A stretch of 64,000 nt of DNA from Synechococcus sp. CC9616 (GTDB lineage: Bacteria > Cyanobacteriota > Cyanobacteriia > PCC-6307 > Cyanobiaceae). A program made the position numbers and the translations under genes. Positions 36,723 through 44,064 of the stretch are shown here, one piece after another. A model generated the notes under the pieces. The model made no database searches and was not told the origin of the DNA. It saw only the letters and a program-made list of their open reading frames with translations. Numbering within the stretch: position 1 is the first letter of the stretch; every line of letters starts with the position of its first letter. Where the stretch lies: assembly GCF_000515235.1 (NCBI RefSeq), contig NZ_KI911558.1, positions 463,490 through 527,489 on the forward strand, read 5' to 3'.

Positions 36723-38984
36723 ATGAGCTTCGCGTTGTCTTACTCAAGCCGCAGGCCTCGTTCTGGTCGCAAACCGCGCTGGGGCTGGAAACGTCCGAAA
36801 CCACGGCCAAAGCAACTTTGGCTCGAGGAGCAGGCGCTTCTTGAACAGGCGTCTGTTGCACAGGCCCTGCCGCTTGAAATCGATGCGGTGATTCCTGCTG
36901 TTGAAGAGCTGGCTGCAGAAGTTGATGTGGTTGTTGAAGATGTTGAGGCGTTGATTCCGGATGTAGGGGAAATAGTTCCCGATGTTTCTGAGCTCATTCC
37001 GGATGTTTCTGAACTGATTCCCGATGTTGGTGAATTGATCCCGGATTTTGATGAGGGTCTTCCAGACATAGAAGAAGGTCTTCCAGACGTTGAAGAAGGG
37101 TTTCCAGACGTCGTCGATGAGCTTCCGGATGTTGATGAGGGTCTCCCAGACGTTGCTGACGAGATTCCCGATGTTGGCGATCTGATCCCGGATGTTGGTG
37201 AACTGATTCCCGATGTTGGCGATCTGATCCCGGATGTTGGTGAACTGATTCCGGATGTTGGTGAGCTGATCCCTGAACCGATTGAGGAGCCCAGTCATCC
37301 TTTGGCTGAGGGATCCACGCTGGTGGTGCAGTGGAACGAACTGGCCTTGCAGGCCATCCGGGAGGACAAACCGGTTCCGACGGTGATCACGCGCTCGCTG
37401 CATCTGGCCCACGCCGCGATGTACGACGCCTGGGCAGCCTTTGATGATGCAGCCGCTGGTGCCTACTTCAACCCCCGCCAGACGCGACGCCTGGGGCGGC
37501 GCACTCCCGAGAGGATGAAGCTGGAAAGGGCCATCAGCATGGCTGCCCACAGCACCCTGTCTGAGCTGTTCCCCAATCACCGCGACAGCTTTGATCAACT
37601 GCTCGGTGAGCTTGGTCTTGATGATCCCCAGCACCCGGCAGCCCGTCTGGGGGCTCGCGTCAGCCGTGCTGTCCTGCATTCCCGCGCTAATGACGGTGCG
37701 AACGCTTCAGGTGGCTACGCCGACACCAGCGGCTACCAAGCCAAGAATGCTCCGGACGCTGAGGATCTCGATCCCAACTACTGGACGCCGCTGAAGGTTC
37801 CGAATGGCAGCGCCGTCGACGACAACGGCACTCCAATCGCTACCGACGATCCGTCCAGCTACGACGTGCAGGCCCCATTGACTCCCCACTGGGGCGGTGT
37901 GACGCCCTTTGCGATTGACAGCGGTGAAGCCTTCCGGCCCGTGGCTCCTCCCAAGTTTGGCGATTTCACGCCCTACACCGACGCCAATGGTGTGGTGAGC
38001 ACGAACGATGCCGCCTATCGCCAGCAGTTCACGGAAGTGGCTGAGCTGAGTGCTGCGCTCACGCCGGAGCAGAAGGTGATTGCCGAGTACTGGGCCGATG
38101 GACCCAACAGCAGCACACCGCCGGGGCACTGGAATGAATTCGCCCACGACATCGCCTTGCGGGAAGAGCACGATCTCGAGCAGGACGTCAAGCTGTTTTT
38201 TGCTCTCAACAACGCCCTCTTCGATACGGGGATTGCGGTCTGGGATGCCAAGTACAGTCACGATTTCGTGCGTCCGCAGACGGCGATCCGCTACCTCTTC
38301 GAAGACGAGGAGATCGAGGCCTGGGGCGGTCCCAACCAGGGCACTCAATCCATCCCCGGCAACAGCTGGCAGCCCTATCAGGACGTCACCTTTGTGACGC
38401 CTGCTTTCCCGGAATACACCTCCGGGCATTCCGGTTTTTCCTTCGCGGCAGCCACGGTGCTGGAGGCCTTCACTGGCAGCGATGTGTTGTACGACGGTGT
38501 CAGCACCGGCGTTCAAGATTTCGATGGCGATGGTGAGCCCGATCTGATCGGCCGCTACACCACCGATGCGCTTGCCTTTGAGGAGTACGACGGCGACCCG
38601 ATCACCCTGCAGTGGGGCACGGTTTGGGATGCTGCCGCCGAGGCCGGCCGCTCCAGGCTGTATGGCGGCATTCATATTCAGGATGGCGACCTGCGGGCCC
38701 GTGAGATGGGGCAGCAGGTGGCATCTCAGGTGTGGAGCGAAACCCAGGAGTTGTTCACGGCAGAGGAGGGATCAGCGTTGCCTAGCCCGCGTCGTCCGAG
38801 GCGTCCACGCCGCAACCTACGCCCCAATCGCCATCGTCAAGCTCAGCCTGCTGCAGAGCTGGATCAAGCCATACCCGTTGAACCTTTGGGGCCAGAGATT
38901 GCTGCTGAATTTGATGCACCGAATGATCCCATTCTTGACGCTTCAGATGAGCTTTTTGCGGCAGATTCTGCCGTCATACTTTGA
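36723..38984 (+). CDS. Vanadium-dependent haloperoxidase family protein with N-terminal heptapeptide repeats
   Basis: 753 residues. 1-30 is strongly basic (RRPRSGRKPRWGWKRPKPRP); 76-187 is sixteen heptapeptides of the type ELIPDVG. About 196-680 is the haloperoxidase/PAP2 domain. Vanadate-binding residues appear as Lys510 and Arg517 (KYSHDFVRP), Ser567-Gly568-His569 (EYTSGHSG, Thr where Pro is common), Arg645 and His651 (GRSRLYGGIH). A basic Pro/Arg segment (SPRRPRRPRRNLRPNRHR) and an acidic tail ending AVIL follow. The family oxidises halides with peroxide; marine Synechococcus bromoperoxidases are known. No N-terminal signal peptide. The two RTX-like genes follow. Halide specificity unknown. 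Confidence 0.88.
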   Translation: MSFALSYSSRRPRSGRKPRWGWKRPKPRPKQLWLEEQALLEQASVAQALPLEIDAVIPAVEELAAEVDVVVEDVEALIPDVGEIVPDVSELIPDVSELIPDVGELIPDFDEGLPDIEEGLPDVEEGFPDVVDELPDVDEGLPDVADEIPDVGDLIPDVGELIPDVGDLIPDVGELIPDVGELIPEPIEEPSHPLAEGSTLVVQWNELALQAIREDKPVPTVITRSLHLAHAAMYDAWAAFDDAAAGAYFNPRQTRRLGRRTPERMKLERAISMAAHSTLSELFPNHRDSFDQLLGELGLDDPQHPAARLGARVSRAVLHSRANDGANASGGYADTSGYQAKNAPDAEDLDPNYWTPLKVPNGSAVDDNGTPIATDDPSSYDVQAPLTPHWGGVTPFAIDSGEAFRPVAPPKFGDFTPYTDANGVVSTNDAAYRQQFTEVAELSAALTPEQKVIAEYWADGPNSSTPPGHWNEFAHDIALREEHDLEQDVKLFFALNNALFDTGIAVWDAKYSHDFVRPQTAIRYLFEDEEIEAWGGPNQGTQSIPGNSWQPYQDVTFVTPAFPEYTSGHSGFSFAAATVLEAFTGSDVLYDGVSTGVQDFDGDGEPDLIGRYTTDALAFEEYDGDPITLQWGTVWDAAAEAGRSRLYGGIHIQDGDLRAREMGQQVASQVWSETQELFTAEEGSALPSPRRPRRPRRNLRPNRHRQAQPAAELDQAIPVEPLGPEIAAEFDAPNDPILDASDELFAADSAVIL
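36948..37283 (+). repeat. Sixteen degenerate 21-bp repeats in the haloperoxidase gene
   Basis: Codons 76-187 encode sixteen consecutive heptapeptides with consensus [DE]-x-[IL]-P-D-V-x. Pro and Asp are nearly invariant; the last five coding units (GTTGGTGAACTGATTCCCGA type) are nearly identical in DNA, the earlier ones diverged. One long antisense open frame here is a by-product of the repeats. Confidence 0.92.
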
Positions 38985-39023
38985 TTTAGCGTCGTTCCTA
39001 CATTTGTCGGTACCTCGTGGCAC

Positions 39024-39068
39024 CCCCGTCAATCGGAGGATGTGCTGAACGAAGGAGGCTGTGAGTCT
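39024..39068 (+). promoter_or_regulatory. Bipartite conserved leader, copy 1
   Basis: Element A (GTCAATCGGAGGATGTG with four preceding C) at 39024-39044 and element B (CTGTGAGTCT) at 39059-39068, 69 and 45 bases before the ATG at 39114. The same two elements with the same 14-base spacing precede the paralogue at 40582. Likely a shared promoter or 5' untranslated element. Confidence 0.7.
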
Positions 39069-39113
39069 TGTGGGGCCCGACGGTTCATGTCCGTCGTTAC
39101 CCCAGTTACTCCC

Positions 39114-40265
39114 ATGACGACATTTTCCGATCTGCTGTCTGAGTCCATCGATTCACAATCGGGCTCAGCTGCTGTCAGTGAGGTTCTTCCATCCGTCAGT
39201 GAGGTCCTTCCATCTCTCAGTGACATGCCAAAGGTGGTCGACACAATTCCATCAACCATCGAAGACATCGCTGAAGTGATCAGTGAGGTCACTGACGATG
39301 TTGCTGAAGTTGATGCTGATGATCTCGCTGAAACGGTTGCTGAAATTGAACAATCAGTCGCCTCTGATCTCACCTCTGTCGGTGACAGCATCACCCTGTC
39401 CCAGGTCCAGGATCTGTTCGAAACCTATTTCGGCTCGATCACTGAGATGCTCTCGGGGACAGAGGATATCGCTGAATCCACTCCCAGTGAACTGATCGCC
39501 ACCACGCTCTCCGACGAGGGCGAGAGCGAGCTTGATGATTCTTTCGCTGGTTTCAGTTATGAGCCGCGCCGCGGTGGTGGTCGCGGTCGGGGTCGGAGTC
39601 GCGGGGGCCGTGGCGGTCGCCGTGGATCTGGTGGAGGTTGCAATCGATCAGGTGATAGCGAAACCGCAGACATGTCGTCGCTAACGATGAATCCTGAGAT
39701 CGAAATCACCAGTGATGTTTCTGAATCTTTGATTGATCAGAGCATGATTGATGGCGGTTCTTTCGATGATGGCAGCATCGAAACGCCCGACACATTTGAG
39801 GTGAGTCGCGCTGATGTTTCATTCGAGAATCTGATCAGCGGAGCCCGTCGTCGTGGACGTGAGGCTGTCAATGGCACCGGTGATGATGATCTGATTGGTG
39901 CTGGACGCGGTCGCGATCGATTGTCCGGACGTGCTGGAGCTGACAACTTCCTGTTCGATGAAGCGGATGGTGGCTGTGGTCGGCGTCAGGCGGATGTGAT
40001 CAGCGACTTCGACAGCGAGCAAGGCGATCGCATCCTGCTAGACAGCGCTGCCTTTGAAGGGGATGGCGTCGTCAGTGTTGCTGAGAGCCGCCGCGACTTC
40101 CAACAGCTCCGTAACAGTGGCGATTGCGATTTCATCTACTACCAGCCCCGGGGAGGCCTCTACTACAACGAGAATGGAGAGGAGAGCGGCTTCGGTGAAG
40201 GAGGCCTGCTTGCCGCGATCAAAGGTGCTCCGGAACTCACCGCCGAGCAGATCGCCCTGGTCTGA
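39114..40265 (+). CDS. RTX-like acidic protein, paralogue 1
   Basis: 383 residues from ATG 39114, chosen because the paralogue begins alike (MTTFSDLL versus MPSFFDLL); an upstream ATG at 39087 is possible. 20-40 has two SEVLPS-type heptads. 92-110 is SITLSQVQDLFETYFGSITE (block B). 125-150, then a Gly/Arg-rich box (RRGGGRGRGRSRGGRGGRR) is block A. 235-310 is an RTX-like segment: GTGDDDLIGAGRGRDRLSGR, GADNFLF, ADVISDFDSEQGDRILLD. The C-terminus ends AEQIALV. Two Cys (DGGCGRR, GDCDFIYY) are conserved in the paralogue. No signal peptide; export by a type I system is inferred. Confidence 0.82.
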   Translation: MTTFSDLLSESIDSQSGSAAVSEVLPSVSEVLPSLSDMPKVVDTIPSTIEDIAEVISEVTDDVAEVDADDLAETVAEIEQSVASDLTSVGDSITLSQVQDLFETYFGSITEMLSGTEDIAESTPSELIATTLSDEGESELDDSFAGFSYEPRRGGGRGRGRSRGGRGGRRGSGGGCNRSGDSETADMSSLTMNPEIEITSDVSESLIDQSMIDGGSFDDGSIETPDTFEVSRADVSFENLISGARRRGREAVNGTGDDDLIGAGRGRDRLSGRAGADNFLFDEADGGCGRRQADVISDFDSEQGDRILLDSAAFEGDGVVSVAESRRDFQQLRNSGDCDFIYYQPRGGLYYNENGEESGFGEGGLLAAIKGAPELTAEQIALV

Positions 40266-40282
40266 AACCCGTTGTTCGAACG

Positions 40283-40320
40283 AACCCGCGCTGTTGAGAA
40301 ATCGGCGTGGGTTTGTTTGT
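40283..40320 (+). terminator. Rho-independent terminator of paralogue 1
   Basis: AACCCGCGC pairs with GCGTGGGTT (one G-T pair, slightly offset) around a 13-base loop, followed by TTTGTTTGTG. Starts 18 bases after the stop at 40265. Confidence 0.78.
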
Positions 40321-40323
40321 GTT

Positions 40324-40349
40324 GAAGCAAGCCAGTGAAGCAAGCCAGT
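40324..40349 (+). repeat. Two 13-bp direct repeats
   Basis: GAAGCAAGCCAGT occurs twice back to back, followed by a partial third (GAAGCG), in the gap between the paralogues. Function unknown. Confidence 0.9.
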
Positions 40350-40490
40350 GAAGCGAAAAAGTGGATCTAAACAGTGGAGCGAAACACTGGTACCAATGAA
40401 CCTGCAAATCCTTATCGGGTGCAGTATCTGAGCCGGCCCTTCATCGTCTCGTGAAGCAGCTCCCCTTCATCTGACGGTAATTCAATGCTT

Positions 40491-40535
40491 CCCCGTCAAT
40501 CGGAGGATGTGTAGCTGAGACTTTGCTGTGAGTCT
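40491..40535 (+). promoter_or_regulatory. Bipartite conserved leader, copy 2
   Basis: Element A at 40491-40511 is identical to 39024-39044; element B at 40526-40535 is identical to 39059-39068. Element A ends 70 bases before the ATG at 40582. Sequence between and after the elements is not conserved. Confidence 0.7.
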
Positions 40536-40581
40536 AGTGAAGCCAGGTGGTGGTTTACACGCCGCATCTTCTACTCATCTC

Positions 40582-41820
40582 ATGCCTTCTTTCTTTGATC
40601 TGCTATCACAAAGCAGCTATGAAAAAGCAGAGTCCAGCAGCACAACAGACATCACGATCGAGCAGCAGAACATTGTTGAATCAATCTCCAACGAATTGAT
40701 CGCCGAAGGTCTGCCCACTGATATTGCCGGTGATGTTTTGGCGATGGTCGGAGGATTTGGTTTTCAGCCGATGCGTGGACGTGCTGGTCGCGGACTTAGT
40801 GGTCGCGGACGCGGTGGACGGGGCCGCGGTCATGGTGGACGCGGTTATGGCGGTGGGGGGTATGGCTATTCAGAGCCTGATTCCGTGTTCGAGGAGGTTG
40901 ATGTTACTGATGAAGTCGTTGACGAGTTTGACCCTGTTGTTGAAGAGTTCGAGGTTGTTGATGCTCTGGATGATGAGGGCGACGTCTTGGACACAACAGA
41001 TGAGATCGCAGAAGCAGTTAGCGATTATGCCGGTGATGAATTTGAACTTGATCCCGATGATGTCGCTGAGGTGTTCAATGACATCGATCAGGAAGCTGTT
41101 TCTGATATCACCTCCGGCTCCAACTCGTTGACGCTGTCCCAGGTGCAGCAGCTCTTTGAAATGTATTTCAATACAATTATCAATAGCGAGACAACGAACA
41201 CGACGAATACTTATATTGACAATACTGATAACAGCGTCAATACGATCAACGTTGACAATAGCGTCAACAATACAATTGACAACTCAAATAATAGCGTTAA
41301 TGATTCCTACAATTCTGTCATCGATAATAGTGTCAACAACGTCAACACGTTTGAGGTGAATCGCACGGTGGTCTCGTTTGAGAATGTGATCAGCGGTGAA
41401 CGTTCCCGTGGGCGCGAGTCGGTGCGCGGGACGCGGGACGATGATCTGATTGCGGCCGGTTCAGGCCGTGATCGTCTGTCTGGTCGTGGTGGTGCTGACG
41501 ACTTTCTGTTTGATCAGGCAGATGGTGGATGTGGTCGACGTCATGCCGATGTGATTCGCGACTTTGATGCTGATCAGGGTGATCGAATCCTGCTCGATAG
41601 TGTTGCCTTTGAGGGTGATGGTGTTGTCAGTGTTGCGGACAGCCGTCGTGAGTTTCAGCAACTCCGTAACAGAGGTGATTGCGACTTCATTTACTACCAG
41701 CCCAAGGGGGGGCTCTATTACAACGAGAATGGTGATGGTCGTGGTTTCGGTGAGGGCGGACTTCTGGCCGCACTGAAAGGTTCTCCAGAGCTCAGCGCAG
41801 AACAAATCGCCCTGGTCTGA
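40582..41820 (+). CDS. RTX-like acidic protein, paralogue 2
   Basis: 412 residues from ATG 40582. 36-60 then a Gly/Arg-rich box (RGRAGRGLSGRGRGGRGRGH) is block A; 170-198 (SLTLSQVQQLFEMYFNTI) is block B. The block order is the reverse of paralogue 1. An acidic region (100-170) lies between. 199-256 is an Asn/Ser/Thr-rich spacer (NTTNTYIDNTDNSVNTINVD). 262-412 closely matches paralogue 1: DDDLIAAGSGRDRLSGRGGA, DFLFDQADGGCGRR, ADVIRDFDADQGDRILLDS, ending AEQIALV. It lacks the full GGxGxDxUx nonapeptide, so calcium binding is uncertain. Export inferred as for paralogue 1. Confidence 0.83.
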   Translation: MPSFFDLLSQSSYEKAESSSTTDITIEQQNIVESISNELIAEGLPTDIAGDVLAMVGGFGFQPMRGRAGRGLSGRGRGGRGRGHGGRGYGGGGYGYSEPDSVFEEVDVTDEVVDEFDPVVEEFEVVDALDDEGDVLDTTDEIAEAVSDYAGDEFELDPDDVAEVFNDIDQEAVSDITSGSNSLTLSQVQQLFEMYFNTIINSETTNTTNTYIDNTDNSVNTINVDNSVNNTIDNSNNSVNDSYNSVIDNSVNNVNTFEVNRTVVSFENVISGERSRGRESVRGTRDDDLIAAGSGRDRLSGRGGADDFLFDQADGGCGRRHADVIRDFDADQGDRILLDSVAFEGDGVVSVADSRREFQQLRNRGDCDFIYYQPKGGLYYNENGDGRGFGEGGLLAALKGSPELSAEQIALV

Positions 41821-41857
41821 AGCTTCGATTCAGTCGCTCACACGACGTGGCTCGATC

Positions 41858-41894
41858 AAACCCACGCCGGACGTAAGCCGGTGTGGGTTTTTGC
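41858..41894 (+). terminator. Strong rho-independent terminator of paralogue 2
   Basis: AAACCCACGCCGG, loop ACGTAAG-like hexamer, CCGGTGTGGGTTT: a 13-base stem with one G-T pair, followed by TTGCTT after the run of T. It lies 37 bases after the stop at 41820. Confidence 0.9.
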
Positions 41895-42047
41895 TTAACA
41901 GGGTCGTGTTTCTTTCGGGATGAGGGATCCCTGAGCCGCGAACTCAGAGTTCTCTCAGGGAATCCTCCAGAAGTCCTTCAGTGCTGCTGCTGCAACCGCG
42001 AGAAGGTACGGGAGGGAGAGATCCCCTCAATTACCACCACCACAATC

Positions 42048-42245
42048 GTGACTCCGCTGACGAACCGTGAAAACGACGTGCTTCGTTTGATCTGCGATGG
42101 TCTTTCGAATCGTGAAATCGGCTTGTCCCTTCACATCGCTGAAACCACCGCCCGCGATCACGTTCATTCGGTTATTCGCAAGATGAATGCCCGGAACCGC
42201 ACAGCCTGCGCTGTGGAGGGCATTCGCAGGCAGCTGGTGAGCTGA
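42048..42245 (+). CDS. Minimal LuxR/GerE-type helix-turn-helix protein
   Basis: 65 residues from GTG 42048: LTNRENDVLRLICDGLSNRE, IGLSLHIAETTARDHVHSVI, RKMNARNRTACAVEGI. This is a complete LuxR-type DNA-binding domain (LTxRE, LSNREI, a recognition helix ending VHSVIRKM, and an xNR tail) with no receiver or sensor domain. The frame is open back to 41883, but that start lies in the terminator of the upstream gene. A good GGGAGGGAG sequence lies about 28 bases before the GTG, better spaced for an ATT or ATC start, so the true start is uncertain. It may regulate the neighbouring RTX-like genes (inference). Confidence 0.75.
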   Translation: MTPLTNRENDVLRLICDGLSNREIGLSLHIAETTARDHVHSVIRKMNARNRTACAVEGIRRQLVS

Positions 42246-42345
42246 TCGGCTGTTGCTCTGATCGGCTGTTGCGCTGACGTGTCGCAAAACCGAAGTTTTT
42301 GTATCGAAAGACACATCCGCTGGCGTTATGGCCAATGATGGCCAA

Positions 42346-42391
42346 GCCGGCGGCATCGCTCCGGGCGGGTACACCCTCCCAGGCTGCCGGC
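42346..42391 (+). promoter_or_regulatory. Long hairpin upstream of lipA
   Basis: GCCGGCGGC pairs with GCTGCCGGC (nine pairs, one G-T). Inside, GGGCGGGT-ACA-CCCTCCC adds an inner stem with one mismatch. It ends 54 bases before the lipA ATG and has no T-run, so it is more likely a structured leader or small RNA than a terminator. Confidence 0.5.
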
Positions 42392-42445
42392 ACTCACTAA
42401 CCGCTGCTCCGTTGATCAGAATCGGAGCAGGAAGCGGCGTGAACC

Positions 42446-43345
42446 ATGAGCAAATACAGCGCCATCGCTCCAGCGGAGCGTCTGCCGGAATGGTTGAGAC
42501 GTCCGATCGGTAAGGCTTCAGACCTTGAGGCGGTTCAGGCCCAGGTGAAGCAGAACCGTTTGCACACGATCTGCGAAGAGGGCCGCTGCCCGAATCGCGG
42601 TGAGTGTTATGCCGCGGGCACGGCGACCTTCCTGTTGGGCGGCTCGATTTGCACCCGTAGCTGTGCCTTCTGCCAAGTGGAGAAGGGTAGGGCTCCGATG
42701 CCGCTGGATCAAGCAGAGGCTGAGCGGGTTGCTGATGCCGTGGCGTCGCTCGGTCTGCGTTATGTGGTGCTCACCGCCGTTGCCCGCGATGACCTGGCGG
42801 ATCATGGCGCTGCGCTGTTCACCTCCACGATGGCGTCCATTCGCCAGCGCAATCCGCTGATTGGCATCGAGGTGCTCACGCCGGACTTCTGGGGTGGATT
42901 CGCCGATGAGCAACGAGCGGTGCGGGCACAACGAGAGCGTTTGTCAACGGTGCTGTCAGCTCAGCCCGCCTGCTTCAACCACAACCTGGAAACCGTCCAG
43001 CGTCTTCAGGGTGAGGTGCGCCGTGGGGCGACGTATCAACGATCTCTGGGCTTGCTTGCTTCCGCCAGGGAGCTGGCGCCCTCGATTCCAACCAAGTCTG
43101 GCTTGATGCTTGGGCTTGGGGAAACCCACGAGGAAGTGATTGCGGCGATGCGGGATCTGCGTGCGGCTGATTGCCAACGCCTCACCCTGGGTCAGTACCT
43201 GCGCCCATCACTGGCTCACATCCCAGTAGCCCGCTACTGGACGCCAGAGGAGTTTGATGCCCTGGCTGTGGTTGCCAGGGAACTTGGTTTCGCTCAGGTG
43301 CGCAGTGGTCCGCTGGTGCGCAGCAGCTATCACGCAGCCGATTGA
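42446..43345 (+). CDS. lipA: Lipoyl synthase LipA
   Basis: Radical-SAM enzyme that inserts two sulfurs into protein-bound octanoyl groups for lipoate-dependent dehydrogenases. 299 residues. Auxiliary cluster motif [12 protein letters not shown] (CX4CX5C), then the SAM cluster [10 protein letters not shown] (CX3CX2C). Further family segments: [59 protein letters not shown]. The C-terminal RSSYHA is the conserved R-S-S-Y region. ATG 42446. Its end overlaps the convergent gene at 43330 by 16 bases. Confidence 0.97.
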   Translation: MSKYSAIAPAERLPEWLRRPIGKASDLEAVQAQVKQNRLHTICEEGRCPNRGECYAAGTATFLLGGSICTRSCAFCQVEKGRAPMPLDQAEAERVADAVASLGLRYVVLTAVARDDLADHGAALFTSTMASIRQRNPLIGIEVLTPDFWGGFADEQRAVRAQRERLSTVLSAQPACFNHNLETVQRLQGEVRRGATYQRSLGLLASARELAPSIPTKSGLMLGLGETHEEVIAAMRDLRAADCQRLTLGQYLRPSLAHIPVARYWTPEEFDALAVVARELGFAQVRSGPLVRSSYHAAD

Positions 43346-43854
43346 CGCCAGCGCCGCTGGCTGATCGTTTGCACCCTGGCGCAATCACCTGTCATCAGCA
43401 TCCCGGCCCCGCCCCAGACCAGGCGCAGCGGCAAATCCCAAAGCGCTGCATCCACCGAGCGGACAGCTTCAAAACCAAAACAGCGGAAGTAGCGCAGCAG
43501 GCGTTGGTGTTGCCGTTCGTCATCACGGATGGCCAGCAGCCGGGCCATCCGGCAGGGCGTCATTTCCAGCGTCCAGGCCATCGTGGCGCTCCAGATCAGA
43601 TCCCCAACACCAGCAGGCGCTGATGGCATCACCCGCATCGTGTCGAGCTGCAAGCCAGAGGCAGCTGGATAGGCCCAGGCCTTCATGTTCCCTAGCCAGC
43701 GGAGGCTTCCGTTCTGAGATTGCTGAGCAACCACCAGGTGCAGGCTCCACAACCCCAAGGGCCGGCCAACTTTGAGGCGCAACAGCAGGCCTGCATCACG
43801 AGCCTGCCGTTCCAGTTCATCGAGGCGAGGACCGGCGGCACATGCGGATGTCAT
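43330..43854 (-). CDS. Conserved hypothetical, GNAT-like fold possible
   Basis: 174 residues. The centre and end ([60 protein letters not shown]) recall the GNAT acetyltransferase pattern, where a basic A-x-loop precedes a helix and a GF-x-V strand. The acetyl-CoA loop is not canonical. ATG 43854; convergent with lipA and overlapping its 3' end by 16 bases. No signal or membrane segment. Function unknown. Confidence 0.72.
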   Translation of the reverse strand: MTSACAAGPRLDELERQARDAGLLLRLKVGRPLGLWSLHLVVAQQSQNGSLRWLGNMKAWAYPAASGLQLDTMRVMPSAPAGVGDLIWSATMAWTLEMTPCRMARLLAIRDDERQHQRLLRYFRCFGFEAVRSVDAALWDLPLRLVWGGAGMLMTGDCARVQTISQRRWRQSAA

Positions 43855-44064
43855 GCGATTCCGTCAAGGCAGAGGTCAAAGCCAAATCGCGGTTGGGCGA
43901 TTTCTCCAGCAGCTGTTTCAGCTGTTGGGTCGACCACCCTGTTTTCGTTGAATCCTGACGAGACTGCGAAGGACGCGAGACCATCATCCTCAAGCGGCAA
44001 ACCAGTCATAGGGCCTCCACAGAGTTGTGCAACCCCTGAACTGGCCCAGGACATCTTGCCTTTC

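Larger units (their letters stand above)
40266..40581. other. Intergenic region between RTX-like paralogues
   Basis: 316 bases holding the terminator of paralogue 1 (40283-40320), two 13-base direct repeats (GAAGCAAGCCAGT, 40324-40349), about 140 bases with no recognised feature, and the bipartite leader of paralogue 2 (40491-40535). No tRNA or convincing small gene. Confidence 0.7.

Noticed and set aside
36948-37283. 21-bp repeats as possible non-coding regulatory array
   Set aside because: They maintain the reading frame and encode a consistent heptapeptide.
36744-37679. Long minus-strand open frame of 311 codons opposite the haloperoxidase N-terminus
   Set aside because: By-product of the ELIPDVG repeats (reads as monotonous NIRNQFTNI-like units). 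The plus strand has a catalytic domain in frame.
37707-38675. Minus-strand open frame of 322 codons opposite the haloperoxidase domain
   Set aside because: Lies wholly inside a confidently assigned enzyme with an intact active site; composition is that of a shadow frame in GC-rich DNA.
42328-42513. 61-codon plus-strand frame across the lipA leader hairpin
   Set aside because: It overlaps the lipA start out of frame and its Gly/Ala/Pro content follows from the GC-rich hairpin.
43817-43987. Minus-strand 56-codon frame between the GST fusion and the GNAT-like gene
   Set aside because: The peptide looks mildly helical (WSTQQLKQLLEK), but it overlaps the next gene's start, has no clear ribosome-binding site and no known family.
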